Shown piece after piece: positions 1-8,872 of a stretch of DNA of 62,241 nt (position 1 is the first letter of the stretch; each line of letters starts with the position of its first letter). Position numbers and translations under genes: made by a program. The notes under the pieces are model-generated. The model did no database searches. It saw only the letters and a program-made list of their open reading frames with translations, and was not told where the DNA came from. This DNA comes from a virus: the IMG/VR virus record IMGVR_UViG_3300037485_001606, positions 1 through 62,241 of that record; one strand, written 5' to 3'.

Positions 1-127
1 GAGCTCTTCCCCGGTATGACCCTGTCTGTGGACTCTAAGGCTGCTGGTCGGTGGAACACGGCCCAAGGCGGTGAAGCCTTCTTCATTGGTAAGGGCGGCG
101 CGATGACCGGGCGCGGCGGTAATATTG
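1..127. repeat. Terminal direct repeat, left copy (circular assembly overlap)
   Basis: Bases 1-127 are identical to 62115-62241. The terL reading frame continues correctly when the two copies are merged. A 127-base overlap equals a common maximal k-mer length in de Bruijn assemblers, so this is most simply an assembly overlap that proves circular closure. It is less likely to be a biological terminal repeat. Confidence 0.95.
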
Positions 128-1098
128 TCATCTTGGACGATATTTTGGATGAGCAGGATGCTCTGTCCGATACGGCTATGGAGAATACGTGGGAGTGGTA
201 CACCTCGGGCCCCCGTCAGCGGCTCCAGCCCGGGGGTGCGATCATCGTGATTAATACTCGGTGGAAGACCGATGACCTGTCTGGTCGTTTGCTCAAGCAG
301 CAGGGTTACCTAAAGTCGGACCAGTGGGAGGTGCTGGAGTTCCCCGCCATCCTCCCGTCAGGCAACCCCCTCTGGCCGGAGTATTGGCCCATCGATGAAT
401 TGGAGAAGGTGAAGGTTTCGATTGGTTTGAAGAAGTGGAACGCGCAGTGGCAGCAGCAGCCCACGAACGACGAGGGGGCAGTCTTGAAGCGCAACTGGTG
501 GCGCAAGTGGCAGCACACGGAACCACCTGAGTGTGAGTACATTTTGCAGACTATGGATACGGCGTACTCGAAGAAAGAGACTGCTGACTTCTCGGTCATC
601 GCAACGTGGGGCGTGTTCACTCCTGATTTTGACTCTGGCCCGAATTTGATTCTGTTGAATGTGCGCAAGGGGCGCTGGGACTTTCCGGAGCTTAAGCGCG
701 TTGCGCGGGACGAGTACATGTATTGGAAACCCGATAACGTCCTGATTGAAGCCAAGGCCACCGGCACGCCACTCCAGCAGGAGCTCCGTCGGATCGGGGT
801 CCCCGTGACGATGTTCTCACCCGGTGGACGGCGCTTGAATCAGGATAAGTTGAGCCGTGCCAATGCCGTGGCCCCGATGCTCGAATCGGGAATGGTGTGG
901 TATCCGGAAGGGTTGGAGTGCGCCGAGGAGCTGGTGGAAGAGTGCGCTGCTTTTCCGAATGGCCCGCATGACGATCAGGTGGACGTGACGACCATGGCTC
1001 TGCAGAGGTTTCGTCAGGGCAATTTTATTGCTTTGGATACGGATGATCAGGAGGAGACTCCTGCACAGTCTGATCGGGGGGAGGTTGAGTATTACTGA
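1..1098 (+). CDS. terL: Terminase large subunit (C-terminal 365 residues; 5' part at 61737-62241)
   Basis: This is the continuation of the gene starting at 61737 once the circle is closed; the merged product is 491 residues. TerL is the ATP-driven packaging motor and nuclease that fills the prohead. This part holds the Walker B stretch IVILDD (about residues 168-173), an ATPase coupling region around INTRWKTDDLSGRLL, and the RNase H-like nuclease domain with acidic residues in MDTAYSKK (about 311) and a terminal DDQVD (about 450). The first ATG inside the window (16) is internal and not the start. The transglycosylase gene follows after 44 bases. Family assignment is firm; the packaging mode (cos, pac or headful) cannot be read from the protein alone. 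Confidence 0.96.
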   Translation, partial: ELFPGMTLSVDSKAAGRWNTAQGGEAFFIGKGGAMTGRGGNIVILDDILDEQDALSDTAMENTWEWYTSGPRQRLQPGGAIIVINTRWKTDDLSGRLLKQQGYLKSDQWEVLEFPAILPSGNPLWPEYWPIDELEKVKVSIGLKKWNAQWQQQPTNDEGAVLKRNWWRKWQHTEPPECEYILQTMDTAYSKKETADFSVIATWGVFTPDFDSGPNLILLNVRKGRWDFPELKRVARDEYMYWKPDNVLIEAKATGTPLQQELRRIGVPVTMFSPGGRRLNQDKLSRANAVAPMLESGMVWYPEGLECAEELVEECAAFPNGPHDDQVDVTTMALQRFRQGNFIALDTDDQEETPAQSDRGEVEYY

Positions 1099-1142
1099 GA
1101 GCGGGTCTAAAATGGCTAATCTATTTCCACGGACCGCGAATC

Positions 1143-4100
1143 ATGTCCCAAGAACTCTCTGACAAAATCCGTGCTGCGGCACAGGCTAAAGGTATTGACC
1201 CCGAGGTGGCACTGCGAATCGCAGGCGCGGAGAGTACGTACAACCCCAAGGCCCAGTCCAAGACATCCTCTGCTGGCGGATTGTTTCAGGTGGTGGATAA
1301 GACGTGGAAAGATTTTGGCGGGGCTCCGGGCAAGAAGATGGACCCTGTTGAGAATATCCGCGTGGGTACGGATATTATTGCTAAGAACACAGAATCGCTT
1401 AAGGGGTTCTTGAACCGCGATCCGCGGCCCGCGGAGGTTTATGCCGCTCATTACTTCGGGGCCACCGGAGCCAAGGGCGTCTTGTCCGCGGACCCCAATA
1501 CCCCTGCTATAGATGTTTTGGGCGCAAGGGTGATTCGGGACAATCCGAATTTAAAGGGGAAGACCACGGGTCAGGTGATGGCTCAGTTGGAGAAGAAGAT
1601 GGGGGGAACTGCGGTGGCAGCCCCTGTTGTCTCACGTGAACCAATTCCTGAACAGACCCCTGCCGAGCAGATGATGGAACCGGCGTTGCGCTCTGGCATG
1701 ACTGCTCAAGCACCAGCAACTCCTGAAGTCCCGGCCGCCGCAGAACGGACCGCGAGCCTCGGCCCTAGTTATCAGGCAGCGCTTGCTTTGTCTTTCTTGT
1801 CGGATACGGATGATAAGGAAGACCGAGACATTGACCGCGAACCGGGCATCGCGGAGAAGTGGTTGGCCGAGCAGCCAGAAAAGCAAACAACGCTGGCCGG
1901 ATTCTCTGACATCAGTATTAAGTCTCCTTTTGCAGAACCGGCACAGCCTCAGATGCTGGCCGATGGCGGCGAGGTAGGGGAGCCCGCCCCTGTCCGGGAG
2001 CCCGGGCAGGTCACCGGGATAAATAAATTTCTTGATTTTGTGGCGCAGCGCTTGCCTGCGGAGAAGTTCCCGACAGCGGGAAGAGTATTCCTTGAGTCGG
2101 TTCAGGGTAAGCAGGAGCCAATCACTGAGTCTCATTTTTCTCCCCAAGAACTGGATACTATCCGCGAGATGGTGAATCTTAAGGGTGGGGAGTCGGGCGC
2201 GATTAGCTATCAGGATTACGGTAAGTTGGGTAAGGAAATGCGCAAAAGGGGCGAGCTTCCCACGTCGCTTTCCCCCAGTTTGTTTTCCATGTCTGATCCC
2301 TTGGGCAACGTGCAGACCACCTTGGGTCGGTTTAAGTATTCCCGCGATCCAAGTGGCAATCTGCAGGTCACAGACAGCTATGACTTCAATCCCCCTAACG
2401 AGATGGCCACGCAAGAAGCGCGGACCGGGGACTACGGTGCTTTGGGCCCCTACGGCTTGATCCGTGATTACGCGGGGGAAAAACTACCACCGGGCAAGGG
2501 TCGCAAGGTCCAAATCAATCTTGGTATGCCCGTTAAGCGGGCCGGTGGCGGTGAAGCCGAGCCAACTCCCGAGGAATTGGAAGCAGCTTCGCGCCCGGCC
2601 ACAGTCAATCCGATGATTCAACGGCAGGGTGAGGCCGCTCGGAGGTTGGCGGCCATGCGGGACGTGAATACGCTCCCCGATCCGCGGACCTATGCTGCTG
2701 TTTCTGGTTTTATGGGCATTGCCCCTGATGAAATGGGCTTCTCCGCCATGCATCAGGACCTTCCCGGCATCAAAAAAGCAGGTGAAGCTGGTTTTTACGC
2801 AGGAACCGCGGCCCAAGTGGCCCCGCTGGTCGGTCCTGCTGCCAAAATGCTTGGGAAATTTGCCGGAAGTGCGCTTAATGAGCGTATCTTGGCAGGCAAG
2901 CCCCCCGTTCCCGGGTTAGGGATGCCCTCCCCACTGGCTTTTGCGGTCAAACCGCGCGGCGGCGTGTCGGCCTACACCGGCCAGACCCCCGGTATCTCTG
3001 ATGTGGACCATGTAATCCTTAATTACACTAAGGCAGCAGAACAATTAAGGGCTCCGGACGAGGTTCAGGAGTTCTTGAGGGCCAAAGCGCCCAAATACTT
3101 TGCCTCAAACTATGGAACAGCGGATGACCCGTTGCGTACGGCGTTGCGCGAGCGTCGTATCGAGCCTTTTGGCCGGGATCAACCAAAACTGCCCCCATAT
3201 CTGATTGATACGGCAGGCCAGCCCGAGGCCCGTGGATATTTGCAGGCCAAAACTGATCTGGAACGTGTATACGACGAAATGACGGGCATCCGCCCCTTTG
3301 CGTTGAAGCCAGAGGGGGTTACAAACATGGGGTCCGAAGCAAGCATACGAAAAATGCTTTCGGAGAAGATGGGGGAAGAGGGCGTGCCTATCGAAGCGCG
3401 GAACGTGCCTTCGGTCAATAGTTATTCTCAGGAAGACTTTGCCAAGTACCCTTCCAGCTCCAGAATGTTGAGCCAATTTGTGGAAAACCAAGAAAAGCTG
3501 CCTTCATCGATTCAGCATGCGCTAAAAACAGGCGAGCCCATCTTTGATGTCAACCCAAACATGGAAATGCTGTCTCCGCTCAACGTGGTGCAAGCCCTGC
3601 AAGAAGTTCCGGCCAACAAGCTTAAGAACATGAGCTTCCCAGAAGCGTTGATTCAGGGGGCTAAAGCATTGGCCCCGATCCGCGATTACCGCACCGCGAT
3701 AGATTTAGCGGACAGAGGCGCAAGTGTCCCACGTAAAGCGTTGGACTTGTACACCCGGCCCGTGGTCGATGCTCCTTCGGTAGGCGGCCAGTGGGTTCAG
3801 CTTACCAAACCGGTGGCCACGGAGCTTGAAGGCAAATTGATGAAGCACTCGATTGGTGGATATGGCGCGGGGGACTACTACGGCACCGCGTACACTCAGT
3901 TACCCTATGGAGGTAAAAAGGCTTTTGACGATGGCTTGGTTCGCGTGTACTCTCTCCGGGATAAGCAGGGCTTGCCTGAGGTCTCTGTTGAGATGGCTAA
4001 GTCCAGTGCGGGCAAGGGAGATACTTGGAACGTGTCCCAGATTCGAGGTCGATTTAATTCTGAGCCCTCACTAGAAACGCATGGGGATATCTTCAATTTG

Positions 4101-4241
4101 TTGAGTAAGATCGACAAGACAGACGGGTTAAACGATGTCAAGGCAAATAGCTATACAAGATCGGCTACAGGTGATACCGTAGAAGGTTCTGCAGTGGACT
4201 GGGGCCGGGAATATCGTCTGTGGAAACAAAGCGCTGAATAA
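1143..4241 (+). CDS. Large virion protein with N-terminal lytic transglycosylase domain
   Basis: 1032 residues. Residues 1-130 form an SLT-type lytic transglycosylase domain: catalytic Glu about residue 30 in AGAESTYNP, then SAGGLFQV and AAHYFGATGAK. Such domains open the peptidoglycan during genome entry. The middle is low-complexity and carries two GG motifs (MLADGGEVG, RAGGGEAE) that resemble motifs in other proteins of this phage. The C-terminal 200 residues carry KHSIGGYG, YSLRD and QIRGRFN. These resemble the PcfJ-like module of phage polyvalent proteins, with Ser where Cys is usual. The gene sits between terL and portal, so a virion-associated or ejected role is likely. The function of the C-terminal half is unknown. 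Confidence 0.85.
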   Translation: MSQELSDKIRAAAQAKGIDPEVALRIAGAESTYNPKAQSKTSSAGGLFQVVDKTWKDFGGAPGKKMDPVENIRVGTDIIAKNTESLKGFLNRDPRPAEVYAAHYFGATGAKGVLSADPNTPAIDVLGARVIRDNPNLKGKTTGQVMAQLEKKMGGTAVAAPVVSREPIPEQTPAEQMMEPALRSGMTAQAPATPEVPAAAERTASLGPSYQAALALSFLSDTDDKEDRDIDREPGIAEKWLAEQPEKQTTLAGFSDISIKSPFAEPAQPQMLADGGEVGEPAPVREPGQVTGINKFLDFVAQRLPAEKFPTAGRVFLESVQGKQEPITESHFSPQELDTIREMVNLKGGESGAISYQDYGKLGKEMRKRGELPTSLSPSLFSMSDPLGNVQTTLGRFKYSRDPSGNLQVTDSYDFNPPNEMATQEARTGDYGALGPYGLIRDYAGEKLPPGKGRKVQINLGMPVKRAGGGEAEPTPEELEAASRPATVNPMIQRQGEAARRLAAMRDVNTLPDPRTYAAVSGFMGIAPDEMGFSAMHQDLPGIKKAGEAGFYAGTAAQVAPLVGPAAKMLGKFAGSALNERILAGKPPVPGLGMPSPLAFAVKPRGGVSAYTGQTPGISDVDHVILNYTKAAEQLRAPDEVQEFLRAKAPKYFASNYGTADDPLRTALRERRIEPFGRDQPKLPPYLIDTAGQPEARGYLQAKTDLERVYDEMTGIRPFALKPEGVTNMGSEASIRKMLSEKMGEEGVPIEARNVPSVNSYSQEDFAKYPSSSRMLSQFVENQEKLPSSIQHALKTGEPIFDVNPNMEMLSPLNVVQALQEVPANKLKNMSFPEALIQGAKALAPIRDYRTAIDLADRGASVPRKALDLYTRPVVDAPSVGGQWVQLTKPVATELEGKLMKHSIGGYGAGDYYGTAYTQLPYGGKKAFDDGLVRVYSLRDKQGLPEVSVEMAKSSAGKGDTWNVSQIRGRFNSEPSLETHGDIFNLLSKIDKTDGLNDVKANSYTRSATGDTVEGSAVDWGREYRLWKQSAE

Positions 4242-4250
4242 GGAATAAAA

Positions 4251-6668
4251 ATGCCTATCGAGAAAAACAACGACCTGCCTGCAGGTAATGTGGATATTGA
4301 AATAGAGGATATCTTGCCCGGAGATATGCCCGATATTGAAATCACACTTGATCCTGAAACAGGCGGAGCCGATGTGACGTTGGGCGAGGAGGATGAAGAA
4401 GTTCCCTTTGATGCCAACTTGGCCGAGGTCCTTGACCCGGGCGTCTTGGCACAGATCAGCTCCGAGCTGATGCCCCTGTTCGAGGCAGATCAGTCTTCGC
4501 GTAAGGATTGGGAAGAGCAGTATGGCAAGGGCCTGAAGCTCTTGGGCTTTACCTTTGACGAGCGCACCAAACCATTCAAGGGCGCGGCTGCGGCCACGCA
4601 TCCTCTGCTCACAGAAGCCATTGTCCAGTTTCAAGCGCAGGCGCTCAAAGAGCTGCTGCCAGCAGAAGGCCCTGTCCGCACACAGGTGATGGGCAAGGAG
4701 ACGCGCGAGAGGCTCATGCAGGCTGACCGCGTGCGCGACTTCATGAACTACCAGATCACTTCGGTGATGGAAGAGTACACCCCGGATTTCGACCAGCTCC
4801 TGTTCTATGCGGGCTACGGCGGCTCGGCATTCAAGAAGGTCTACTACGACGAGGACAAAGGACGCATGGTCAGCAAGCTGATCCTGCCTGACAACCTGTA
4901 CATCCCATACAACGGTTCAAGCGTCATGAGTGAATGCGCTCGCATTACTCACGTGGTTCCAATGTCGGTCAACGATTACCGCAAGGCCGTGCTCCGCGGT
5001 CAGTATTTGGACAATGCCGAAGAACGCAGCAGTGTGGACATGGGCAACAACATCATCCAGAAGGAGACTGACCGTGTCACCAAGATTACTCCTAATGCGG
5101 ATGACGAGGAAATGGAACTGCTGGAGTTTCAGATCGACTGGGACTTAGAAGGCTTTGAGCATTGCGACGAGGACGATGAGCCAACAGGCTTGCGCCTGCC
5201 GTACGTCATCACTGTGGACAAGACATCAGCTTCTGTTATTGGCGTTCGTCGTAACTGGAAAGAAGGCGACGAGCTGTACCGCCGTAAGCAGTACTACGTG
5301 CACTACATGCTGGTGCAGGGCTTGGGTTCCTACGGCTTGGGCTTCCTACATCTGGTGGGAGGCCTGAGTCAGGCCGCAACGGCCGCGCTGCGCCAGTTAA
5401 TCGATGCCGGTACGCTGGTCAATCTCCCTGCAGGCTTCAAAGCCAAGGGCGCTCGCATCATGAACGACGATGTGCCGCTGCAGCCGGGCGAGTTCCGGGA
5501 TATTGACGCGGGCGGCGTGGAGCTGAGCCAGACGCTCATGCCCCTGCCCTACAAGGAACCAAGTCAGACGCTGTTCTCCCTGCTGGGCTTCTGTGCAGAC
5601 GCGGGCCGCCGCTTGGCCAGCGTTACGGACATGCAGGTGGGCGACAGCAACCAGAACGCGGCCGTGGGCACCACGATTGCTTTGTTGGAAAAAGGCGGAC
5701 AGGTCATGTCGGCCATCCACAAGCGCCTGCACTACGCACAGAAGATTGAATTCAACCTGTTGGCCAAAGGATTCGGGGAGTATCTCCCTGACGAGTACCC
5801 GTACGACGTGCCCGGCGAGAGCCGCACCATCAAGCGCAAGGACTTTGATGACCGCATTGACGTGTTGCCGGTTTCTGACCCCAACATCTTCTCTGTGGCC
5901 CAGCGCATTACCATGGCCCAGACGCAGTTGCAGCTTGCACAGAGCAACCCGCAGATGCACAACATGTATGAGGCCTATCGCCGCATGTACCAAGCCATTG
6001 GCGTGCGGGATATCGACCAAATCTTGAACACGCAGAACGTGGACAAACCCAAGGACCCGGCCAGCGAGAATTCGCAAGCTTTGGACGGTTCGCCGCTCAA
6101 GGCATTTGCTGGCCAGCAGCACGACGCGCACATCATGAACCACATCATGTTCGGCATGTCGCCCATAGTGGGTTCAATGCCTCAGGTGGCAACTACACTG
6201 CAAAAACACATCTTTGAACACATCCGTTTGAAGGCAGAAGAGTCCACAGAAGCAGAGCTCTTCACCCAATACGGTACGGACCCTGACAGCATGGTCTCTG
6301 CGCTCCAGCGCGAGGCGATGATTGCTATCAAGGTGGCCGAGTACTACCAAGAAGCCAAGAAGCTTCAGACAGACTTGCAAGGACCTCCTCAGGACGACCC
6401 ACTGGTCAAGGTCAAGGAGCAGGAAATTCAAGCTGGCGCTGCTGCCGATCAGGCAAAGGACCAGAACGAGAAGACCCGTATCCAGATCGAAGGCCAAAAG
6501 GTGCAGGGCGACATCGCCATGGACCGGGCCAAACTCGCGCTCGATTCCCAGAAACTACAGCAGCAAGGAACTCACAATGCAGCCCAAAACAGACAAGCCC
6601 GCGAAAGCTCCCAACTCCAAGCGTTTACCAAGTCCCAAAAGAGTGGCAACCCCAACAGACAAACCTAA
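4251..6668 (+). CDS. Portal protein (P22-like)
   Basis: 805 residues, as expected for a P22-type portal. The portal is the dodecameric ring at the packaging vertex that docks terminase and later the tail. The acidic N-terminus (1-60) is followed by a core with KDWEEQYGKGLKLLGF, KPFKGAAAATHPLLTEA and the YAGYGGSAFKKVYYD region typical of this family. The C-terminal 120 residues are Gln/Lys-rich and helical (QEIQAGAAADQAKDQ), like the P22 barrel region. An AAGGAATAAAA ribosome site precedes the ATG. Position directly downstream of terminase and upstream of the scaffold and capsid genes supports the call. Confidence 0.93.
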   Translation: MPIEKNNDLPAGNVDIEIEDILPGDMPDIEITLDPETGGADVTLGEEDEEVPFDANLAEVLDPGVLAQISSELMPLFEADQSSRKDWEEQYGKGLKLLGFTFDERTKPFKGAAAATHPLLTEAIVQFQAQALKELLPAEGPVRTQVMGKETRERLMQADRVRDFMNYQITSVMEEYTPDFDQLLFYAGYGGSAFKKVYYDEDKGRMVSKLILPDNLYIPYNGSSVMSECARITHVVPMSVNDYRKAVLRGQYLDNAEERSSVDMGNNIIQKETDRVTKITPNADDEEMELLEFQIDWDLEGFEHCDEDDEPTGLRLPYVITVDKTSASVIGVRRNWKEGDELYRRKQYYVHYMLVQGLGSYGLGFLHLVGGLSQAATAALRQLIDAGTLVNLPAGFKAKGARIMNDDVPLQPGEFRDIDAGGVELSQTLMPLPYKEPSQTLFSLLGFCADAGRRLASVTDMQVGDSNQNAAVGTTIALLEKGGQVMSAIHKRLHYAQKIEFNLLAKGFGEYLPDEYPYDVPGESRTIKRKDFDDRIDVLPVSDPNIFSVAQRITMAQTQLQLAQSNPQMHNMYEAYRRMYQAIGVRDIDQILNTQNVDKPKDPASENSQALDGSPLKAFAGQQHDAHIMNHIMFGMSPIVGSMPQVATTLQKHIFEHIRLKAEESTEAELFTQYGTDPDSMVSALQREAMIAIKVAEYYQEAKKLQTDLQGPPQDDPLVKVKEQEIQAGAAADQAKDQNEKTRIQIEGQKVQGDIAMDRAKLALDSQKLQQQGTHNAAQNRQARESSQLQAFTKSQKSGNPNRQT

Positions 6669-6720
6669 GAAAACGTATGTTTATCGCAAGGATGCGTTCA
6701 ATAAGGTGTTGATTACGTAA
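6577..6720 (+). CDS. Small basic protein overlapping portal 3' end
   Basis: 47 residues, reading in another frame through the last 92 bases of the portal gene and ending 52 bases beyond it. A good ribosome site (AAGGAA at 6565-6570) lies six bases before the ATG. The product is Lys/Pro-rich, beginning MQPKTDKPAKAPNSKR and ending YRKDAFNKVLIT. No family is recognised. The ribosome site and an end point exactly filling the gap before the next leader make it plausible. The overlap with portal coding sequence weakens codon-based evidence. Confidence 0.5.
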   Translation: MQPKTDKPAKAPNSKRLPSPKRVATPTDKPKKTYVYRKDAFNKVLIT

Positions 6721-6789
6721 CAAAAAGGTGCATAATGCACCCAAGCCCACGGACAGGGGTCTCATCTGTCTGCTTCATTGGAATAATCC
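6721..6789 (+). promoter_or_regulatory. Structured leader between portal and capsid-assembly genes
   Basis: 69 non-coding bases. They hold a perfect inverted repeat GGTGCA-TAA-TGCACC (6727-6741) and a second weak stem GACAG/CTGTC (6752-6770). The first hairpin has no following T-run, so it is not a classical terminator. It may be an operator, a processing site or part of a late promoter (CATAAT lies inside it). Function is inferred only. Confidence 0.35.
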
Positions 6790-6975
6790 ATGCTTGAATT
6801 TGCTGAAAGAACGCTGTTGGTTATCAAAGGACTTCGTCGCCAGACGGAGGACATTTTGGTGAGTGGCAGTGTGAAGGATATGGAGCAGTATCGGTTCCTG
6901 ATGGGACGCCTTGAAGGCTACAAGTTTGTTGAGATGGAAATTCAAAACCTACTCGGCAAAAACCAAGAGCAATAA
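6790..6975 (+). CDS. Small conserved phage protein
   Basis: 61 residues, mostly alpha-helical (LEFAERTLLVIKGLRRQTED, QYRFLMGRLEGYKFVEMEI). Small helical proteins of this type commonly lie between portal and GroES/scaffold genes in environmental podoviruses, but I know no function. A GGAATAATCC ribosome site precedes the ATG. The next gene starts 9 bases after its stop with an AAGGAG site, so they are probably co-transcribed. A capsid-assembly accessory role is only suggested by position. Confidence 0.75.
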   Translation: MLEFAERTLLVIKGLRRQTEDILVSGSVKDMEQYRFLMGRLEGYKFVEMEIQNLLGKNQEQ

Positions 6976-6984
6976 GGAGTTTTT

Positions 6985-7437
6985 ATGGAAATGACTGCGC
7001 TGGAGAAGAAGTGGGCAGACGAAGCCGTTGCCCACGTGCCGTCCCTAGACGATGCTTATGACAAAGAGGGAAGCCTCGATGTCCAGAAGATCGAACAGAC
7101 GGTAATGGATCGTATTCCCACCCCCACGGGCTGGCGAATCATCATCCTGCCCTACCGAGGGGCTGAAAAATCCAAAGGTGGCATTGTGCTGTCAGAACAA
7201 ACCCGCCAGCGCGAGCAAGCGGCAACGGTCTGTGGCTATGTGTTATCTGTGGGCGAACTTGCCTATGCTGACCAAGGGAAATTCCCAACAGGTCCGTGGT
7301 GCAAGAAGGGGGACTGGGTTGTCTTTGGTCGCTACGCGGGCGCACGCTTGCCAATTGATGAAGGCGAAATCCGAATCCTCAACGATGATGAGATTTTGGC
7401 TACGATCAACAATCCTGAAGATATCATTCACCTATAA
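6985..7437 (+). CDS. Phage-encoded GroES-like co-chaperonin
   Basis: 150 residues. The Cpn10 fold is seen from about residue 45: PTGWRIIILPYRGAEKSKGG matches the first strand and the start of the GroES mobile loop. KKGDWVVFGRYAGARLP and ILNDDEILATI match the closing strands. The N-terminal 40 residues are an added helical extension. Phage co-chaperonins such as T4 gp31 pair with host GroEL to fold the major capsid protein. Its position just before scaffold and capsid genes fits that job. Start is supported by AAGGAG ahead of the ATG. Confidence 0.88.
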   Translation: MEMTALEKKWADEAVAHVPSLDDAYDKEGSLDVQKIEQTVMDRIPTPTGWRIIILPYRGAEKSKGGIVLSEQTRQREQAATVCGYVLSVGELAYADQGKFPTGPWCKKGDWVVFGRYAGARLPIDEGEIRILNDDEILATINNPEDIIHL

Positions 7438-7445
7438 GGCATGAC

Positions 7446-8363
7446 ATGAACAATGACATGAACCACGATCAGTTGGAGTTCGACCTTGGACAAGGCGAAA
7501 AAGAAGCCACGGTGACGTTTGAAAACGACGAAGCCGAAGGCAAGCAAGAACAACCGGTAGTTGAACAGAAGGAAACATCAGTTCATTCGGATGAGCTAGG
7601 CTCTGTCAACGAGGCCGTTCAGAAACGAATCGCCAAGCTGACCGCTAAGATGCGCGAGGCCGAGCGCCGCGAGCAGGCCGCCGTGGAGTATGCCAAGGGA
7701 TTGCAATCCCAGACGCAGAACCTCCAGCAACGACTAGTCAACACTGACTACAGCCGTCTAAGCGAAGCCAAAGCTCGATTGGAGTCTCAGCAGTCATCAC
7801 TGCGCCAGATTATCCAAAAGGCACGGGAAGAGAGTGACCTCGACACCGAAATGGAAGCACAAGAGCGCTTGGCCAGCCTGATACAGGAAAAAGGTCAAGT
7901 CTCTCAATGGCTAAATCAACAAGAGCACGCTGCTCGTAACCAACCTGCTCAACAGGAAGTTCCGCAACAGCGTCAACAACCAAAGCAAGCAGCCCCTGAT
8001 CCGCGTGCGGAAGACTGGGCTGCTAAAAACGAGTGGTTTGGACAAAATCGGGTAATGACTTACGCTGCATGGGGAATCCATCAGGATTTAATTGAGCGTG
8101 AGGGTGTTGACCCCCAGACCGACGAGTACTATACTGAATTGAATCGAAGAGTCAGGGAAGAATTTCCCCGGCATTTTGCAGGCGAGCAATCGTCTACTCA
8201 ATCAACCAGACAACAGCGTTCCGCGCCTGCTGTTGCCCCTGCATCCCGGAGTTCCGGAATAAATAGTGCGCGCCGAACTGTCCGGCTATCGCCGAGTCAG
8301 GTTGCTATTGCAAAGAAACTGGGTGTACCTCTTGAAGAGTATGCCAAGTACGTAAAGGAGTAA
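7446..8363 (+). CDS. Putative scaffolding protein
   Basis: 305 residues. It has an acidic N-terminus and a long predicted coiled coil (about 60-175, rich in E/Q/R: KLTAKMREAERREQ, RLESQQSSLRQIIQKARE). A Gln/Pro linker follows, then a short basic tail. This composition and the position upstream of the capsid gene are typical of internal scaffolds that guide prohead assembly and then leave. The C-terminal residues contain QVAIAKKLGVPLEEYAKY. A near-identical motif recurs in the unrelated protein at 51408-51932. Start chosen at the ATG at 7446, because the ATG at 7441 runs into a stop after two codons. Confidence 0.75.
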   Translation: MNNDMNHDQLEFDLGQGEKEATVTFENDEAEGKQEQPVVEQKETSVHSDELGSVNEAVQKRIAKLTAKMREAERREQAAVEYAKGLQSQTQNLQQRLVNTDYSRLSEAKARLESQQSSLRQIIQKAREESDLDTEMEAQERLASLIQEKGQVSQWLNQQEHAARNQPAQQEVPQQRQQPKQAAPDPRAEDWAAKNEWFGQNRVMTYAAWGIHQDLIEREGVDPQTDEYYTELNRRVREEFPRHFAGEQSSTQSTRQQRSAPAVAPASRSSGINSARRTVRLSPSQVAIAKKLGVPLEEYAKYVKE

Positions 8364-8366
8364 GTC

Positions 8367-8846
8367 ATGAGCGAAAAAATTACTATCGATAGAGCCAGCC
8401 GTTCCGCCGAAAGCCGGGACAAAGAAGTTCGTCGCAAGCCATGGCGTCCACCTTCACGTCTGGATGCACCACCTGCCCCCGAAGGGTATAAGTACCGTTG
8501 GATTCGTGCTGAAGTCAACGGGAACCTCGATAACCAAAACGTGTACAGCAAACTGCGTGAGGGATACGAACTTGTTCGTCCTGAAAATATTCCTGAGGAA
8601 TATCGTGCGACGCTGCCCACTATGGACGACGGCAAACATGCTGGCGTGATCTCCGTTGGTGGACTCTTGCTTGCCAAGATACCCGATGAGACCATTGAGG
8701 AACGAAATACTTATTTCCGCCAGAGGGCACAGGAACAGTTACATGCTGTGGACAACGAGATGATGCGTGAGAACGCCCACTCTTCAATGCGAATCCAGTC
8801 TCCGGACCGGAGTTCCCGCACAACATTCCGTCAGCCACAAGGCTGA
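8367..8846 (+). CDS. Conserved capsid-cluster protein
   Basis: 159 residues, starting three bases after the scaffold stop. The N-terminus is strongly basic (RKPWRPPSRL), followed by YKYRWIRAEVNGNLDNQNV and EGYELVRPENIPEEYR. Proteins with this Y-K-Y-R-W-I-R pattern are commonly found just upstream of the capsid gene in environmental podoviruses, but their role is not established to my knowledge. The C-terminal third is helical and polar. A virion or assembly role is inferred from position only. Confidence 0.75.
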   Translation: MSEKITIDRASRSAESRDKEVRRKPWRPPSRLDAPPAPEGYKYRWIRAEVNGNLDNQNVYSKLREGYELVRPENIPEEYRATLPTMDDGKHAGVISVGGLLLAKIPDETIEERNTYFRQRAQEQLHAVDNEMMRENAHSSMRIQSPDRSSRTTFRQPQG

Positions 8847-8872
8847 TATCTTTAATCCTGTAGGAAATTCAA

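Noticed and set aside
5397-6143. Leftward reading frame of 248 codons inside the portal gene
   Set aside because: Antisense to a confident portal gene, low-complexity Val/His/Arg composition, no ribosome site.
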